Source: Maricaulis virginensis (lineage in GTDB: Bacteria; Pseudomonadota; Alphaproteobacteria; Caulobacterales; Maricaulaceae). Taken from it: 64,000 bases of DNA. Under the pieces are notes generated by a model. That model saw only the letters and a program-made list of their open reading frames with translations. It made no database searches and was not told the DNA's origin. The position numbers and the translations under genes are program-made. Where the stretch lies: assembly GCF_027922185.1 (NCBI RefSeq), contig NZ_BSFE01000011.1:1-64000 (forward strand). Direction: 5' to 3'. Every line of letters begins with the position of its first letter. Within the stretch, counting starts at the first letter, position 1. Positions 25,222 through 34,680 of the stretch are shown piece after piece.

Positions 25222-27630
25222 TCAGAGTTTGACGGAACGCAATCGCAGAGAATTCGAGATCACCGAAACCGAGGACAGGCTCATCGCCGCCGCGGCGAAG
25301 ATCGGTGAAATCAAAATGCCCAGGAACGGGTACAGCACGCCGGCCGCGATGGGCACGCCCGCAGCATTGTAAACCAGCGCAAAGAAAAGGTTCTGCTTGA
25401 TGTTGCGCATGGTAGCGCTGGCCAGGCGCCTAGCTCGGACAATCCCGTTCAGATCCCCCTTGATGAGAGTGAAGCCTGCGCTCTCGATCGCGACATCTGC
25501 GCCTGTTCCCATGGCGATACCAACATCCGCCTGCGCCAGCGCGGGCGCGTCGTTTACACCATCTCCTGCCATCGCGACACGTCGCCCTTCGGACTGCAAA
25601 TTCTGAATGATCCGTGCCTTGTCTTCGGGAAGGACGTCAGCGCGAATTTCGTCAATGCCGAGCCGCGCGGCGACTGCGCGAGCGGTTTTTTCATTGTCGC
25701 CTGTCGCCATGACAATCTTGAAGCCAAGACCATGCAGCGCTTCCAGGGCTTCTGGCGTCGTCTCCTTGACCGGGTCCGCAACGCAGACCAAGCCGGCGAC
25801 CGCACCGTCGATCGCGACGAACATGACGGTTTCGCCTTGCTCGCGACGATTATCCGCCGTCTCCGCCAGATCGGTTGCTGCGAGACCCAGCTCTTCAAGC
25901 AAGCGAGCATTGCCAAGCGACACAGCCCGACCATCAACCCGACCGATCACGCCCTTGCCCGTGATCGCTTCAAAGTCTTGCGTTTGGGCAAGTTCCAGTC
26001 CTTTTTCCAGCGCGCCCTCGACAATAGCCTCTGCCAACGGGTGTTCGGATCCTCGCTCCAGACTAGCGGCCAGTCGAAGTAGCTCATCGTCCGTGTGTTC
26101 ATCACGGGTGATGACTGCCACGAGCTTTGGCTTGCCCTCGGTAAGCGTACCGGTCTTGTCCACAATCAGAGTATCGACTTTGGCGAAACGCTCGAGCGCC
26201 TCGGCGTTCTTGATCAAAACACCCGCCTGCGCACCCCGCCCTGTTGCCGTCATAATCGACATTGGCGTGGCAAGACCGAGCGCACACGGACAGGCGATAA
26301 TCAACACCGCTACCGCGGATACCAGGGCATAAGCCATAGCGGGAGGCGGCCCCCAAATGGACCATGACACAAAGGAAATGACAGCGATCAGGATGACGGC
26401 GGGAACAAAACGGCCCGAGATGACGTCAGCAAGCTTTTGAATCGGGGCTCGGCTACGCTGGGCATTAGCCACCATCTCGACGATCTGGCTGAGCATCGTG
26501 TCGGCACCGACACGTTTGGCTTCGATGATCAAGCTGCCAGTGCCGTTGATCGTCGCACCCGTTACCGCGTCACCAGTCGTTTTTTCGACCGGTACAGGCT
26601 CCCCGGATATCATGGATTCATCGATGGACGATCGACCATCAACGACCTCGCCGTCCACGGGAATTTTTTCTCCAGGTCGAACACGTACGCGGTCTCCCAC
26701 CTCAACATCCTCGAGTGGGATTTCTTCCTCACTCCCGTCCGGCCTGATTACTCGAGCCGTCTTGGCGGCTAGGTCAAGCAGGGCCCGGATGGCAGACCCC
26801 GTCCGCTCGCGCGCGCCAAGCTCCATGACCTGGCCCAGCAAAACGAGAACAACGATCACGGCGCCGGCTTCGAAATAGACGCCCACATGGCCGTCCGCGC
26901 CGCGAAACCCCTCTGGGAAAATGTCGGGCACTATCACCGCGGCGACGGAGAAGATGTAAGCGGCTCCAACGCCCATCCCGATCAGGGTGAACATATTGAG
27001 GTTTCGCGTGATGACCGACTTTGCCCCACGCTCGAAGAACGGCCAGCCGGACCACAGGATGACAGGTGTTGCCAAAATAAGCTCAGCCCAACCAGCAATG
27101 CCTTCGCCAATCGCTTCGCGGACAAATCCCAGTCCGACATATGGCCCCATGGATAAGACGAGCAAGGGCAGTGTCAAAACAGCCCCGATCCAAAACCGGC
27201 GGCGAAAATCCACCAATTCAGGGTTCGGTCCCTCGTCCCCAGTCGGTACCCCCATCGGCTCCAGGGCCATGCCGCAAATCGGGCAGTCGCCGGGGTGGTC
27301 CTGTATGATTTCCGGGTGCATGGGGCAGGTATATTCAGTGCCCGCCGGCATGTCGTCGTAGACCTGCTTGTGTGCACCGGAGAGATAATGCTCAGGATCT
27401 GCGACGAACTTGTCATGGCAGGACGAGGAGCAGAAATGAAAAGTCGCTCCGTCATGGGACGCCTGGGGTTTGCCGGCATCTGGATCAACATCCATTCCGC
27501 AGACTGGATCGGTCACTCGTTCACTGCCGTGGCCATGATGAGTATGGTCTTGAGCGCCATCACCACAACACGCGTGCGTCGGTGCCTCGCCTTTACAGCA
27601 AGAACCAGAGTCTTTGTCTGATGTTGTCAT
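25222..27630 (-). CDS. copA: Copper-translocating P1B-type ATPase
   Basis: This 802-residue inner-membrane Cu(I) exporter has, in place of a GMTCxxC domain, an N-terminus with a Cys/His cluster (SCCKGE, ACCGDG, HTHHGHG), a YHS domain (VTDPVCGMDVDPDAGKP with FCSSSCHDKF) and a heavy-metal-binding motif (YTCPMHPEIIQDHPGDCPIC). The core has the CPC motif (IACPCALGLATP), the phosphorylation site DKTGTLTEGKP, the HP dipeptide (SEHPLAEAI) and GDGVNDAPAL. The start is ATG 27630. Its promoter, a CueR type, lies immediately upstream. The name duplicates that of the multicopper oxidase; the two are unrelated proteins. Confidence 0.96.
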   Translation of the reverse strand: MTTSDKDSGSCCKGEAPTHACCGDGAQDHTHHGHGSERVTDPVCGMDVDPDAGKPQASHDGATFHFCSSSCHDKFVADPEHYLSGAHKQVYDDMPAGTEYTCPMHPEIIQDHPGDCPICGMALEPMGVPTGDEGPNPELVDFRRRFWIGAVLTLPLLVLSMGPYVGLGFVREAIGEGIAGWAELILATPVILWSGWPFFERGAKSVITRNLNMFTLIGMGVGAAYIFSVAAVIVPDIFPEGFRGADGHVGVYFEAGAVIVVLVLLGQVMELGARERTGSAIRALLDLAAKTARVIRPDGSEEEIPLEDVEVGDRVRVRPGEKIPVDGEVVDGRSSIDESMISGEPVPVEKTTGDAVTGATINGTGSLIIEAKRVGADTMLSQIVEMVANAQRSRAPIQKLADVISGRFVPAVILIAVISFVSWSIWGPPPAMAYALVSAVAVLIIACPCALGLATPMSIMTATGRGAQAGVLIKNAEALERFAKVDTLIVDKTGTLTEGKPKLVAVITRDEHTDDELLRLAASLERGSEHPLAEAIVEGALEKGLELAQTQDFEAITGKGVIGRVDGRAVSLGNARLLEELGLAATDLAETADNRREQGETVMFVAIDGAVAGLVCVADPVKETTPEALEALHGLGFKIVMATGDNEKTARAVAARLGIDEIRADVLPEDKARIIQNLQSEGRRVAMAGDGVNDAPALAQADVGIAMGTGADVAIESAGFTLIKGDLNGIVRARRLASATMRNIKQNLFFALVYNAAGVPIAAGVLYPFLGILISPIFAAAAMSLSSVSVISNSLRLRSVKL

Positions 27631-27659
27631 ACAGGTCTCCATATCCGATATTGCGACGT

Positions 27660-27690
27660 ATGATCCGGCTTCCAGTCACTGGAAGGTCAA
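27660..27690 (-). promoter_or_regulatory. CueR-type promoter/operator of the copper ATPase gene
   Basis: On the minus strand, -35 TTGACC (27690-27685) and -10 GATCAT (27665-27660) are separated by 19 bp, the over-long spacer typical of MerR-family promoters. The spacer region holds a perfect 7-3-7 inverted repeat (27669-27685, CTTCCAG/CTGGAAG). Both the TTGACCTTCC start and the CTGGAAG half resemble the E. coli copA CueR site. It sits between cueR and the ATPase gene. Confidence 0.88.
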
Positions 27691-27700
27691 CAGGCGTTGA

Positions 27701-28111
27701 TCACCCTACCTCCGGTATCGTCGTAATGCGCTGAGCCAAGCCTTCCACGATCGGGCAATCGGGCCGATCATCGCCATTGCAGCTGCTGATCAGGCGGCGT
27801 AATTCACGCCGCATCGCTAAAAGCTCTTTGTGTTTGACGTCCAATATATTGAGCTGTGCCTGGGCAGTTGATTTTACCTGGCCGCTCGAGCGTGTCGGGT
27901 CTTCGTATAGCGAAAGAAGGCGTCGGCATTCCTCCAATGAGAAGCCGAGGGAGCGTCCATTGGCGATGAAAGCGAGCTTTTGAACATCACGGGCATCATA
28001 GACGCGATATCCATTCGCGGCCCGGGCAGGCGAAACTAAACCAACCTCCTCGTAGTAGCGGAGGGTCTTGGACGGAAGGCCGGTTAGTTTCGCTGCCTGG
28101 TTTACGTTCAT
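27701..28111 (-). CDS. cueR: CueR/HmrR Cu(I)-responsive MerR-family activator
   Basis: This 136-residue protein has the MerR helix-turn-helix (VNQAAKLTGLPSKTLRYYEE, then GYRVYD) and the metal site Cys111-x7-Cys119, equal in spacing to CueR Cys112/Cys120. Its ATG overlaps the stop of cusA (ATGA), so it is made with the efflux operon and then activates the ATPase promoter directly downstream. It bends the 19-bp-spaced promoter upon Cu(I), Ag(I) or Au(I) binding according to the family model. Confidence 0.94.
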   Translation of the reverse strand: MNVNQAAKLTGLPSKTLRYYEEVGLVSPARAANGYRVYDARDVQKLAFIANGRSLGFSLEECRRLLSLYEDPTRSSGQVKSTAQAQLNILDVKHKELLAMRRELRRLISSCNGDDRPDCPIVEGLAQRITTIPEVG

Positions 28112-31100
28112 TCCGCAGGCGCTCCCTCAATCTGCTTGTCATCCTGTTTGGGTTTGCGGCCTTTCAGGACGGCTCGTTGCCACAGCAAGAAGGCCGCAGG
28201 AATAACCAACAAAGTCAGGATGGTCGCACTTGTCATGCCGCCCACCATTGGCGCCGCAATGCGCCGCATGACTTCTGATCCGGTGCCGGTACCAAACATA
28301 ATCGGCAAGAGGCCGGCCACAATCACCGCAACCGTCATCATGATCGGTCGAACACGCATGAGCGCGCCCTCCACGATCGCTTCTCTCAAATCGGCCGCTG
28401 TCATGTCTCGACCTTCATCGCGCGCGAGCGCCTTTCTTCGAGCCAGGGCCTGTTCGAGATAAACGATCATCAACACGCCAATTTCGACAGCCACGCCAGC
28501 GAGCGCAATGAAGCCCACACCGACAGCGACAGACATGTTGTAACCGAGCAAATCGAGCAGCCACAAACCGCCCACCAATGACAGCGGCAGTGTGACCATG
28601 ATCAACAGGACCGGGATCAGCCGACCAAAGTTGAGGAACAAGAGGAGCACGATGATCACAATCGTAACCGGAACCACAATGCTCAACTTGGCTTTGGCCC
28701 GCTCCATATACTCGTATTGACCGGACCAGCTGATCGAGTAACCGGCCGGCAAGTCGATATACTCTTCCACGGCGGCCTGTGCGTCAGCGACATAGCTACC
28801 GATATCAACATCAGCGATATCGATATAAATCCAGCCATTCAGGCGGGCATTTTCACTGCGAATAACGCCAGGTCCGTCCGACACGCCGATTTCAGCAATG
28901 CGCGACAGCGGGATTTGAGCACCTGACGGGGTAACGATCGGCAGGGCGCGAAGCTCGTCGATCGAGCCTCGATAATCACGCGGGTAGCGTAGATTTACCG
29001 GATATCGTTCCAGACCTTCGACACTCTCCGTGATCGTCATGCCTCCAATTGCCGTACGTACGACGTCGTGAACGTCAGCCACATTGAGACCGAAGCGTGC
29101 CGCCTCGAGTCGGTCAACATCGATATCGACGAAACGACCACCTGTTACGCGTTCGGCATAAACCGAAGCCGTACCCGGCACGGTCTCGATGACATCTTCG
29201 ATTTGTTGGCCTATCTCCGCGATCACTTCGAGATCAGGTCCTGCGACTTTCACGCCCACAGGGGTTTTGATGCCGGTTGCCAACATATCGATGCGGTTGC
29301 GGATCGGCATGATCCAAACATCTGTCAAGGAAGGAACATCAACCAAACGGTCAAGTTCTGCGCGGATGTCATCCATCGTCACGCCGGGGCGCCACTCTTC
29401 GCGCGGCCGCAACTGAATCGTCGTTTCGATCATCGTGAGCGGGGCCGGGTCAGTGGCCGTGTCGGCTCGGCCAGCCTTGCCATAGACGGTCAGGACCTCC
29501 GGCACCGTCGCGATAAGCCGGTTCGTTTGCTGGACAACCTCTGCAATCTTGCCCGCGGAGACGGCCGGATAGGCGCTTGGCATGTACAGTAAATCGCCTT
29601 CATCCAGATCGGGCATGAACTCGCTGCCCATTCTCGACAGCGGCACCGCCGCACTGGCCATGACCAAAACCGCCAGGCCGACCATCACCCATGGGCGAGC
29701 CATTACGACGCTTATGAAGGGGCGATACGCTGCGATCAAAATGCGGTTGATCGGGTTTTTGTGTTCAGGCGTGATTTTTCCGCGAATAAAGAATCCCATC
29801 AGCACTGGAACAAGCGTTACCGAGAGCCCCGCAGCAGCAGCCATCGCATAGGTTTTGGTGAAAGCCAGAGGGTGGAAGAGGCGACCTTCCTGTGCCTCCA
29901 GAGCGAAGATCGGCACGAAACTGAAGGTTATGATCAGGAGCGAGAAGAACAGCGCCGGGCCAACCTCGACAGCTGCATCAGCGACAATCCGCCATCTGTT
30001 CTCGGGTGTTATCTCTTCCTTCTCGATATGCTTGTGCAAGTTCTCGATCATCACGATAGCGGCGTCGACCATGGCGCCAATCGCAATCGCGATCCCGCCC
30101 AGTGACATGATGTTTGCGTTGATCCCCTGCGCGTTCATGATGATGAAAGCCGCCAGCACGCCAAGCGGCAGGCTGAGAACAATCACTAGCGACGAACGCA
30201 GGTGGAAAAGGAAGATCGCGCAAATCAGGGCAACGACGAGAAATTCCTCGATAAGCTTTTCCTGAAGGGAGTGTACGGCGCGTTCAATCAGCCCAGCACG
30301 ATTGTAGGTGGTGACAATCTCAACACCGTCAGGAAGTGACTCTTCAAGCTCGTGAATGCGTTCTTCAACGCGCTCGATCGTTGCCAACGCGTTTTCGCCG
30401 TAGCGCATGATGATGACACCGCCGACGGCTTCGCCCTCACCGTTAAGCTCGCCAATGCCGCGCCTGAGCTCCGGTCCGATCTGGATGTCAGCAACATCGG
30501 AAAGCAAAATCGGCGTGCCGTTTTCAGTCACACTTACCGGGATAGCCTCCAGATCCTCTATGCCTTGTATGTAGCCGGACGCACGGACCATGTATTCCGC
30601 TTCGGCCATTTCGATCACGCGACCGCCCGACTCCTGATTGCCGCGCTGGATCGCCATACGAAGATGAGAAAGCGGGATATTGTAGGCGCGTAGACGGTCC
30701 GGATCGGCAACGACTTGGTACTGTCGCACCATACCGCCGATCGTCGCGACCTCGGAAACGCCCTCAATGGTTTGAAGCTCATATTTGAGGAACCAGTCTT
30801 GTAAGGATCGCAGCTCGGAGAGGTCGTGCTGGCCGGTGCGGTCTATGAGCGCATACTGATAAATCCACCCGACACCCGTCGCGTCTGGGCCCAGGGCTGG
30901 CGATGCTCCTTCTGGCAAGGTCGGGGCAACTTGGGAGAGGTATTCCAGGACCCGTGATCGAGCCCAGTAGAGGTCCGTCCCATCTTCGAAAATGATGTAA
31001 ACGTAGCTGTCGTTGAAAAAGGAATAGCCTCGGACCGTGACGGCGCCCGGCACCGCCAACATGGCTGTCGTCAGCGGATAGGTGACTTGATCTTCAACGA

Positions 31101-31278
31101 CCTGAGGGGCTTGTCCGGGATAGGTCGTCTTGATGATGACCTGAACATCAGAGAGGTCGGGAATGGCGTCGAGCGGGGTGCGGCTAAGCGAGAAGGCCCC
31201 AAATACAGCCAACAAGACGGCCATGATAAGGACAATCAGACGGTTGCCGATTGACCAGCGAATGATGGAAGCAATCAT
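28108..31278 (-). CDS. cusA: CusA-type heavy-metal RND efflux pump
   Basis: This 1056-residue inner-membrane RND transporter has the N-terminus IIRWSIGNRLIVLIMAVLLA, a large periplasmic loop with FFNDSYVYIIFEDGTDLYWA, and the fourth transmembrane segment IAIGAMVDAAIVMIENLHKH, which follows the CusA (monovalent Cu/Ag) pattern more than the CzcA divalent pattern. A second half with GVGFIALAGVAVEIGVLMIV repeats the RND topology. It is preceded by cusB (2-nt gap) and followed by cueR. It exports Cu(I)/Ag(I) through CusB and CusC using proton motive force. Confidence 0.95.
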   Translation of the reverse strand: MIASIIRWSIGNRLIVLIMAVLLAVFGAFSLSRTPLDAIPDLSDVQVIIKTTYPGQAPQVVEDQVTYPLTTAMLAVPGAVTVRGYSFFNDSYVYIIFEDGTDLYWARSRVLEYLSQVAPTLPEGASPALGPDATGVGWIYQYALIDRTGQHDLSELRSLQDWFLKYELQTIEGVSEVATIGGMVRQYQVVADPDRLRAYNIPLSHLRMAIQRGNQESGGRVIEMAEAEYMVRASGYIQGIEDLEAIPVSVTENGTPILLSDVADIQIGPELRRGIGELNGEGEAVGGVIIMRYGENALATIERVEERIHELEESLPDGVEIVTTYNRAGLIERAVHSLQEKLIEEFLVVALICAIFLFHLRSSLVIVLSLPLGVLAAFIIMNAQGINANIMSLGGIAIAIGAMVDAAIVMIENLHKHIEKEEITPENRWRIVADAAVEVGPALFFSLLIITFSFVPIFALEAQEGRLFHPLAFTKTYAMAAAAGLSVTLVPVLMGFFIRGKITPEHKNPINRILIAAYRPFISVVMARPWVMVGLAVLVMASAAVPLSRMGSEFMPDLDEGDLLYMPSAYPAVSAGKIAEVVQQTNRLIATVPEVLTVYGKAGRADTATDPAPLTMIETTIQLRPREEWRPGVTMDDIRAELDRLVDVPSLTDVWIMPIRNRIDMLATGIKTPVGVKVAGPDLEVIAEIGQQIEDVIETVPGTASVYAERVTGGRFVDIDVDRLEAARFGLNVADVHDVVRTAIGGMTITESVEGLERYPVNLRYPRDYRGSIDELRALPIVTPSGAQIPLSRIAEIGVSDGPGVIRSENARLNGWIYIDIADVDIGSYVADAQAAVEEYIDLPAGYSISWSGQYEYMERAKAKLSIVVPVTIVIIVLLLFLNFGRLIPVLLIMVTLPLSLVGGLWLLDLLGYNMSVAVGVGFIALAGVAVEIGVLMIVYLEQALARRKALARDEGRDMTAADLREAIVEGALMRVRPIMMTVAVIVAGLLPIMFGTGTGSEVMRRIAAPMVGGMTSATILTLLVIPAAFLLWQRAVLKGRKPKQDDKQIEGAPAE

Positions 31279-31280
31279 GA

Positions 31281-32810
31281 TCAGTGCCCTCCATGCCCGG
31301 CGTGATCGCCGTGACCCGGCTCATCTGTGGCCGTGGGCACATCCATGTCCTGGGCCATGATCGCAGAGATCCGCCACTCGCCGTCTTCATTGCGCTGCAG
31401 ATCGAACATGACGCTTTGCCCAACGGCGAATTCACTCAGGTCAACGCCGTCGAGTGTCAGAAATGACATAGACATTGCGGGCCACCCGAGCGCTTCGATC
31501 GGCTCGTGTTCGAGATCGATCATGCCATGGCCGGCCATCAGGCTGACGATGACACCTCGTCCTTCTGCTTGTTGGACTTGAGTGCCTTCGGCTTCATCGA
31601 TTGCACCGGGCGGGCTCATCCGCAAAGCAGCACCTTGAAGGCTGGCTTCAGAATCGATCAGGAACTGGCTGGAAACGACAATGCGTTCGCCCTCGAGCAG
31701 GCCAGAGAGAATCTCAATGCGGCCATCAGATTCCATCCCCGTATCGATGCGCGCTGGTCGATATCGCCCCTCACCTTCAGCGACAATGACCCGATCTGAT
31801 TGCCCGGACCGGATGACTGCTTCGCGCGGGATAGTCAAAGCCTGCACGTGAGGTTCTGTGTCGATGGTTACGTTGACGTAGGTTTCTGGGCGTAGCGCGC
31901 CATCTTCGTTCGCCGAGCGGATACGCACCGGCACACTTCGACTTTGCGGATCGACCGTTGGGTAGACGTATTCGACCACGCCGTGCCAGGTGCGGCTCGG
32001 ATCCGCCGTCGATCGGATGTGGACGTCTTGACCTGGCGAGACCATGAGGGCGTCATCTTCAAAAACATCCACGAGGATCCATACCGAAGATAGGTCGGAA
32101 ATCGTCATGAGCTGTGCGCCCGGCCGCACATATGATCCCTCGCGCACCTCAAGAGCGATCACAACGCCATCCTGGCTGGCCCGCACTTCCACGAGTTCAT
32201 CGGCATTGCCCGTTCGGGCTATACGGTTGATCTGATCGCGCGTGACACCGAGAGCAACCAAACGGGACCGTGCCGCGGAGATCAGGACGTCCCGACCAAT
32301 CCGGCGTGCCTGAATGTATTCTGCCTGGGCTGTTGCGATTTCCGGCGAGTACATGCGGAAAAGCAGATCACCGGCACTGACGACATCTCCCACCGCAGCA
32401 ACAGGGAGATCCTCGATCCAACCCTCAGCGCGCACGTCAACCACGGAGGTCTGATCCTCATCGGGCCGAACATACCCAACAGATGATACAGCGTGAAAAA
32501 AATCTGCGCGCGCGACCTGAGCGGTCCGAACACCGATATTGTTCTCGACTGCGGGCGAGATCAATATCGCGCCATCCGGATCAGCCTCCTCACCCTCATA
32601 GACCGGAATGAGGTCCATACCCATTGGCGATTTACCGGGAGAGTCGCTTCGAAAACTCGGGTCCATTGGAGCTTGCCAATACAAAACCCGACGCTCAGCA
32701 CTGTCGCTACCGCTGGAATTCTCTCCGCCTAGAATGTTTGCCGAGATAAAGCCGATGGTGAGGCCGGCGCTAACCAAGGCTGCGCCAAGCAAATAGGATT
32801 TGAGTGTCAT
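31281..32810 (-). CDS. cusB: CusB-type membrane fusion protein with C-terminal CusF domain
   Basis: This 509-residue periplasmic adaptor has a membrane anchor/signal at residues 7-27, a heavy-metal-binding motif (YWQAPMDPSFRSDSPGKSPM), then the usual barrel-sandwich and hairpin domains (GWIEDLPVAAVGDVVSAGDL). The last 90 residues form a CusF-like copper chaperone: GHGMIDLEHEPIEALGWPAM followed by SM keeps the His, Trp, Met, Met ligand set of CusF. A His-rich end (GHGDHAGHGGH) follows. The fusion removes the need for a separate cusF. Its ATG overlaps the cusC stop. Confidence 0.94.
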   Translation of the reverse strand: MTLKSYLLGAALVSAGLTIGFISANILGGENSSGSDSAERRVLYWQAPMDPSFRSDSPGKSPMGMDLIPVYEGEEADPDGAILISPAVENNIGVRTAQVARADFFHAVSSVGYVRPDEDQTSVVDVRAEGWIEDLPVAAVGDVVSAGDLLFRMYSPEIATAQAEYIQARRIGRDVLISAARSRLVALGVTRDQINRIARTGNADELVEVRASQDGVVIALEVREGSYVRPGAQLMTISDLSSVWILVDVFEDDALMVSPGQDVHIRSTADPSRTWHGVVEYVYPTVDPQSRSVPVRIRSANEDGALRPETYVNVTIDTEPHVQALTIPREAVIRSGQSDRVIVAEGEGRYRPARIDTGMESDGRIEILSGLLEGERIVVSSQFLIDSEASLQGAALRMSPPGAIDEAEGTQVQQAEGRGVIVSLMAGHGMIDLEHEPIEALGWPAMSMSFLTLDGVDLSEFAVGQSVMFDLQRNEDGEWRISAIMAQDMDVPTATDEPGHGDHAGHGGH

Positions 32811-34051
32811 TGGACATCTCCTACAAGGTAGAGGATGCGAGCCTGGCTCTGCAGCGCATCAATGTTTAGTCGAACAAAAGCGAGTTCTGCGTCCAGAAGG
32901 GCGAGCTCAGCGCGAACCAATTCAGCAAAATCAGCCTGCTCATTCTCGTAGGCAATGAGAACAGCTCGAGCCGTTTCGCGTGCTCTTTCAAGAACGTCAC
33001 CCTCGAAAAGGACGCGCTCTTCGCTAAGCCGGAGGTAGCGCGAGAATTCCCGCTCCAACTGCCGGTTCATCTCCAGCAAGGTCGCCTGTCGATTGAGTTG
33101 ATCCGCTGCCTCTTCCTGGCGTGCTGCGGCAACGCCTTCGTCTTGTCGGCGGCGACTGAAGAGCGGAACCTCAACCGTTACGGCGACGCTCGCCGCATCG
33201 GAACGCGAGTCCCGCAATCCGTAACCGGCTTCAACGGCCCAGCCCGGTCGATATTGCTGAAGTGCCAAGTCAACTTCACGGCCCCGCGCAGTAACTTGAG
33301 CATCCAGCATGCGTACCATTGGGTGGCTTACGAGCCTTGATTGTGCGGATTGAATGTCCGGCGGCGTTGCTGGCAGGATCGGCAGCTGTGGTGTAAGGGG
33401 CCGACGAGCGACGTCAGAGGCAACAAAGCGCTCCAAATTGGCCTGCGCCAATTCTCGCTGGCTTTCGATCTGGATGAGGCGCGTGTCCAGTATCGAGGTT
33501 TCCAACTCGATCCGAATTACGTCGTGACTGTTTCGGCGGCCGGTCGCAAAGCTAGCGGTCGCGATTTCGCCAAGCTGTCTGATCGACATCTGGCTTTGAC
33601 GTGTTAGCGCGTCGGCTTGCTGCCAATAATAGGCCTCGAGCCACGCCTCGCGCACCGACACTCGGATGCGGGCCTGTTCAAGCTCGCCACCTTCTCGCGC
33701 GCCGGTTGCCTGAGCCTGGCGGCGTAGCCGATTTAATTCGCGGGTCTCGCCACGCGGAAACATCTGCCGAACGCCAATTTGGGCCTGCGTCATAGCTTCG
33801 CGGTTCAAATCGAAATCACTCAGCGGAACGTTTGCCAGCCCGACACGGACCATGGGATCCGGCAAGGCATTCTCGGACTCGCCGCGATGCTCCAGCGCTT
33901 GCGCACGAGCCTGCCAGACTTGTACGGATGCATCGTCAGCTTGTTCAGCGGTCAAGACGGCTTCCGCCAAGCTTAGCGGTGGTTGTTCTGCCGCGTCTTG
34001 TGACAGCGCTACCAGCGAAATCGCGAGCGCTGCGCCTATAATTCCAGTCAT
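32807..34051 (-). CDS. cusC: CusC/TolC-family outer-membrane efflux protein
   Basis: This 414-residue protein has a signal peptide and the two OEP repeats of TolC-type channels, mostly alpha-helical coiled coil (VLTAEQADDASVQVWQARAQ, later LVRAELALLDAELAFVRLNI). GGAG lies 7 nt before ATG 34051, and its stop overlaps the cusB start. It provides the outer-membrane exit for the CusABC complex. It is the first pump gene; a small Cys/His-rich gene lies upstream. Confidence 0.9.
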   Translation of the reverse strand: MTGIIGAALAISLVALSQDAAEQPPLSLAEAVLTAEQADDASVQVWQARAQALEHRGESENALPDPMVRVGLANVPLSDFDLNREAMTQAQIGVRQMFPRGETRELNRLRRQAQATGAREGGELEQARIRVSVREAWLEAYYWQQADALTRQSQMSIRQLGEIATASFATGRRNSHDVIRIELETSILDTRLIQIESQRELAQANLERFVASDVARRPLTPQLPILPATPPDIQSAQSRLVSHPMVRMLDAQVTARGREVDLALQQYRPGWAVEAGYGLRDSRSDAASVAVTVEVPLFSRRRQDEGVAAARQEEAADQLNRQATLLEMNRQLEREFSRYLRLSEERVLFEGDVLERARETARAVLIAYENEQADFAELVRAELALLDAELAFVRLNIDALQSQARILYLVGDVQ

Positions 34052-34110
34052 AATCTATCTCCAGTCATCGTCCTTTGAGGTCGTCTTGCCCAAACGCGGG
34101 CTACAAAGCC

Positions 34111-34467
34111 TCAATGGCGTGGTGGCTGTCTGGGAACGGGATGCGTGGTCGCGCGAAAACGATCATGTTCCGTTTGCACATGAATCTGAGCATCGAACTG
34201 GCGGACGTCGTGACCGTCGGCCCGATTGATCGAAGTAGGTGAGAAAGTGTGGTGTCCCGTGCAGCGGGCATTGTCGCAGATCTCGCAGGCACCGGTTTCG
34301 CTGACGGGCGACTCTAGGGTTTCACCGCAGCATGTTGAGCTAGTAGCAACGTGACAGGCGCTGGCAGTTTGTCCGCCGAACGGCGCCATCGCGTCTGAGG
34401 CGCCCGCAAAGGTCAGGGCCAGTAATATCGCTGCGAGCGCCAAAAAGCTGGGTAATTGCCGAGTCAT
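34111..34467 (-). CDS. Small secreted Cys/His-rich protein
   Basis: This 118-residue protein has an obvious signal peptide (FLALAAILLALTFAGASDAM) and a short mature part with Cys clusters (ACHVATSSTCCGE, GACEICDNARC), TGHH and scattered His. The family was not recognised. It is preceded by AGGGA and lies just upstream of cusC on the same strand, so periplasmic copper or silver binding is likely. The upstream 213-bp gap separates it from the divergent tetR gene and contains the 50-bp palindrome. Confidence 0.65.
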   Translation of the reverse strand: MTRQLPSFLALAAILLALTFAGASDAMAPFGGQTASACHVATSSTCCGETLESPVSETGACEICDNARCTGHHTFSPTSINRADGHDVRQFDAQIHVQTEHDRFRATTHPVPRQPPRH

Positions 34468-34619
34468 TTTGTCCCTGGTCGAAATGCTCCGATGTGAGCG
34501 TGTTCGAACCAATTACGCCGCTCGTCTATGTACCCCTCACCGCTCCTCGAAATTCGGGCGCGCCAAATTGCCGCGGTCATAACCAAGGGAGGCCCCGGTG
34601 TTGTGCTTGCATTTCGAAG

Positions 34620-34669
34620 CCTAATCCGATATCACTGACTGACACGTCAGTCAGTGATATCGGATTAGG
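34620..34669. promoter_or_regulatory. 50-bp near-perfect palindrome, probable TetR operator
   Basis: Two 24-bp arms flank a 2-bp centre (AC at 34644-34645), with no mismatch. The core TGACTGAC/GTCAGTCA is like many TetR-family operators. It lies 12 bp before the tetR start and in the divergent gap to the small Cys/His-rich gene, so it may control both directions. Its full length exceeds a usual single operator and could hold two dimers. Confidence 0.85.
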
Positions 34670-34680
34670 TGTAGCGCTCC

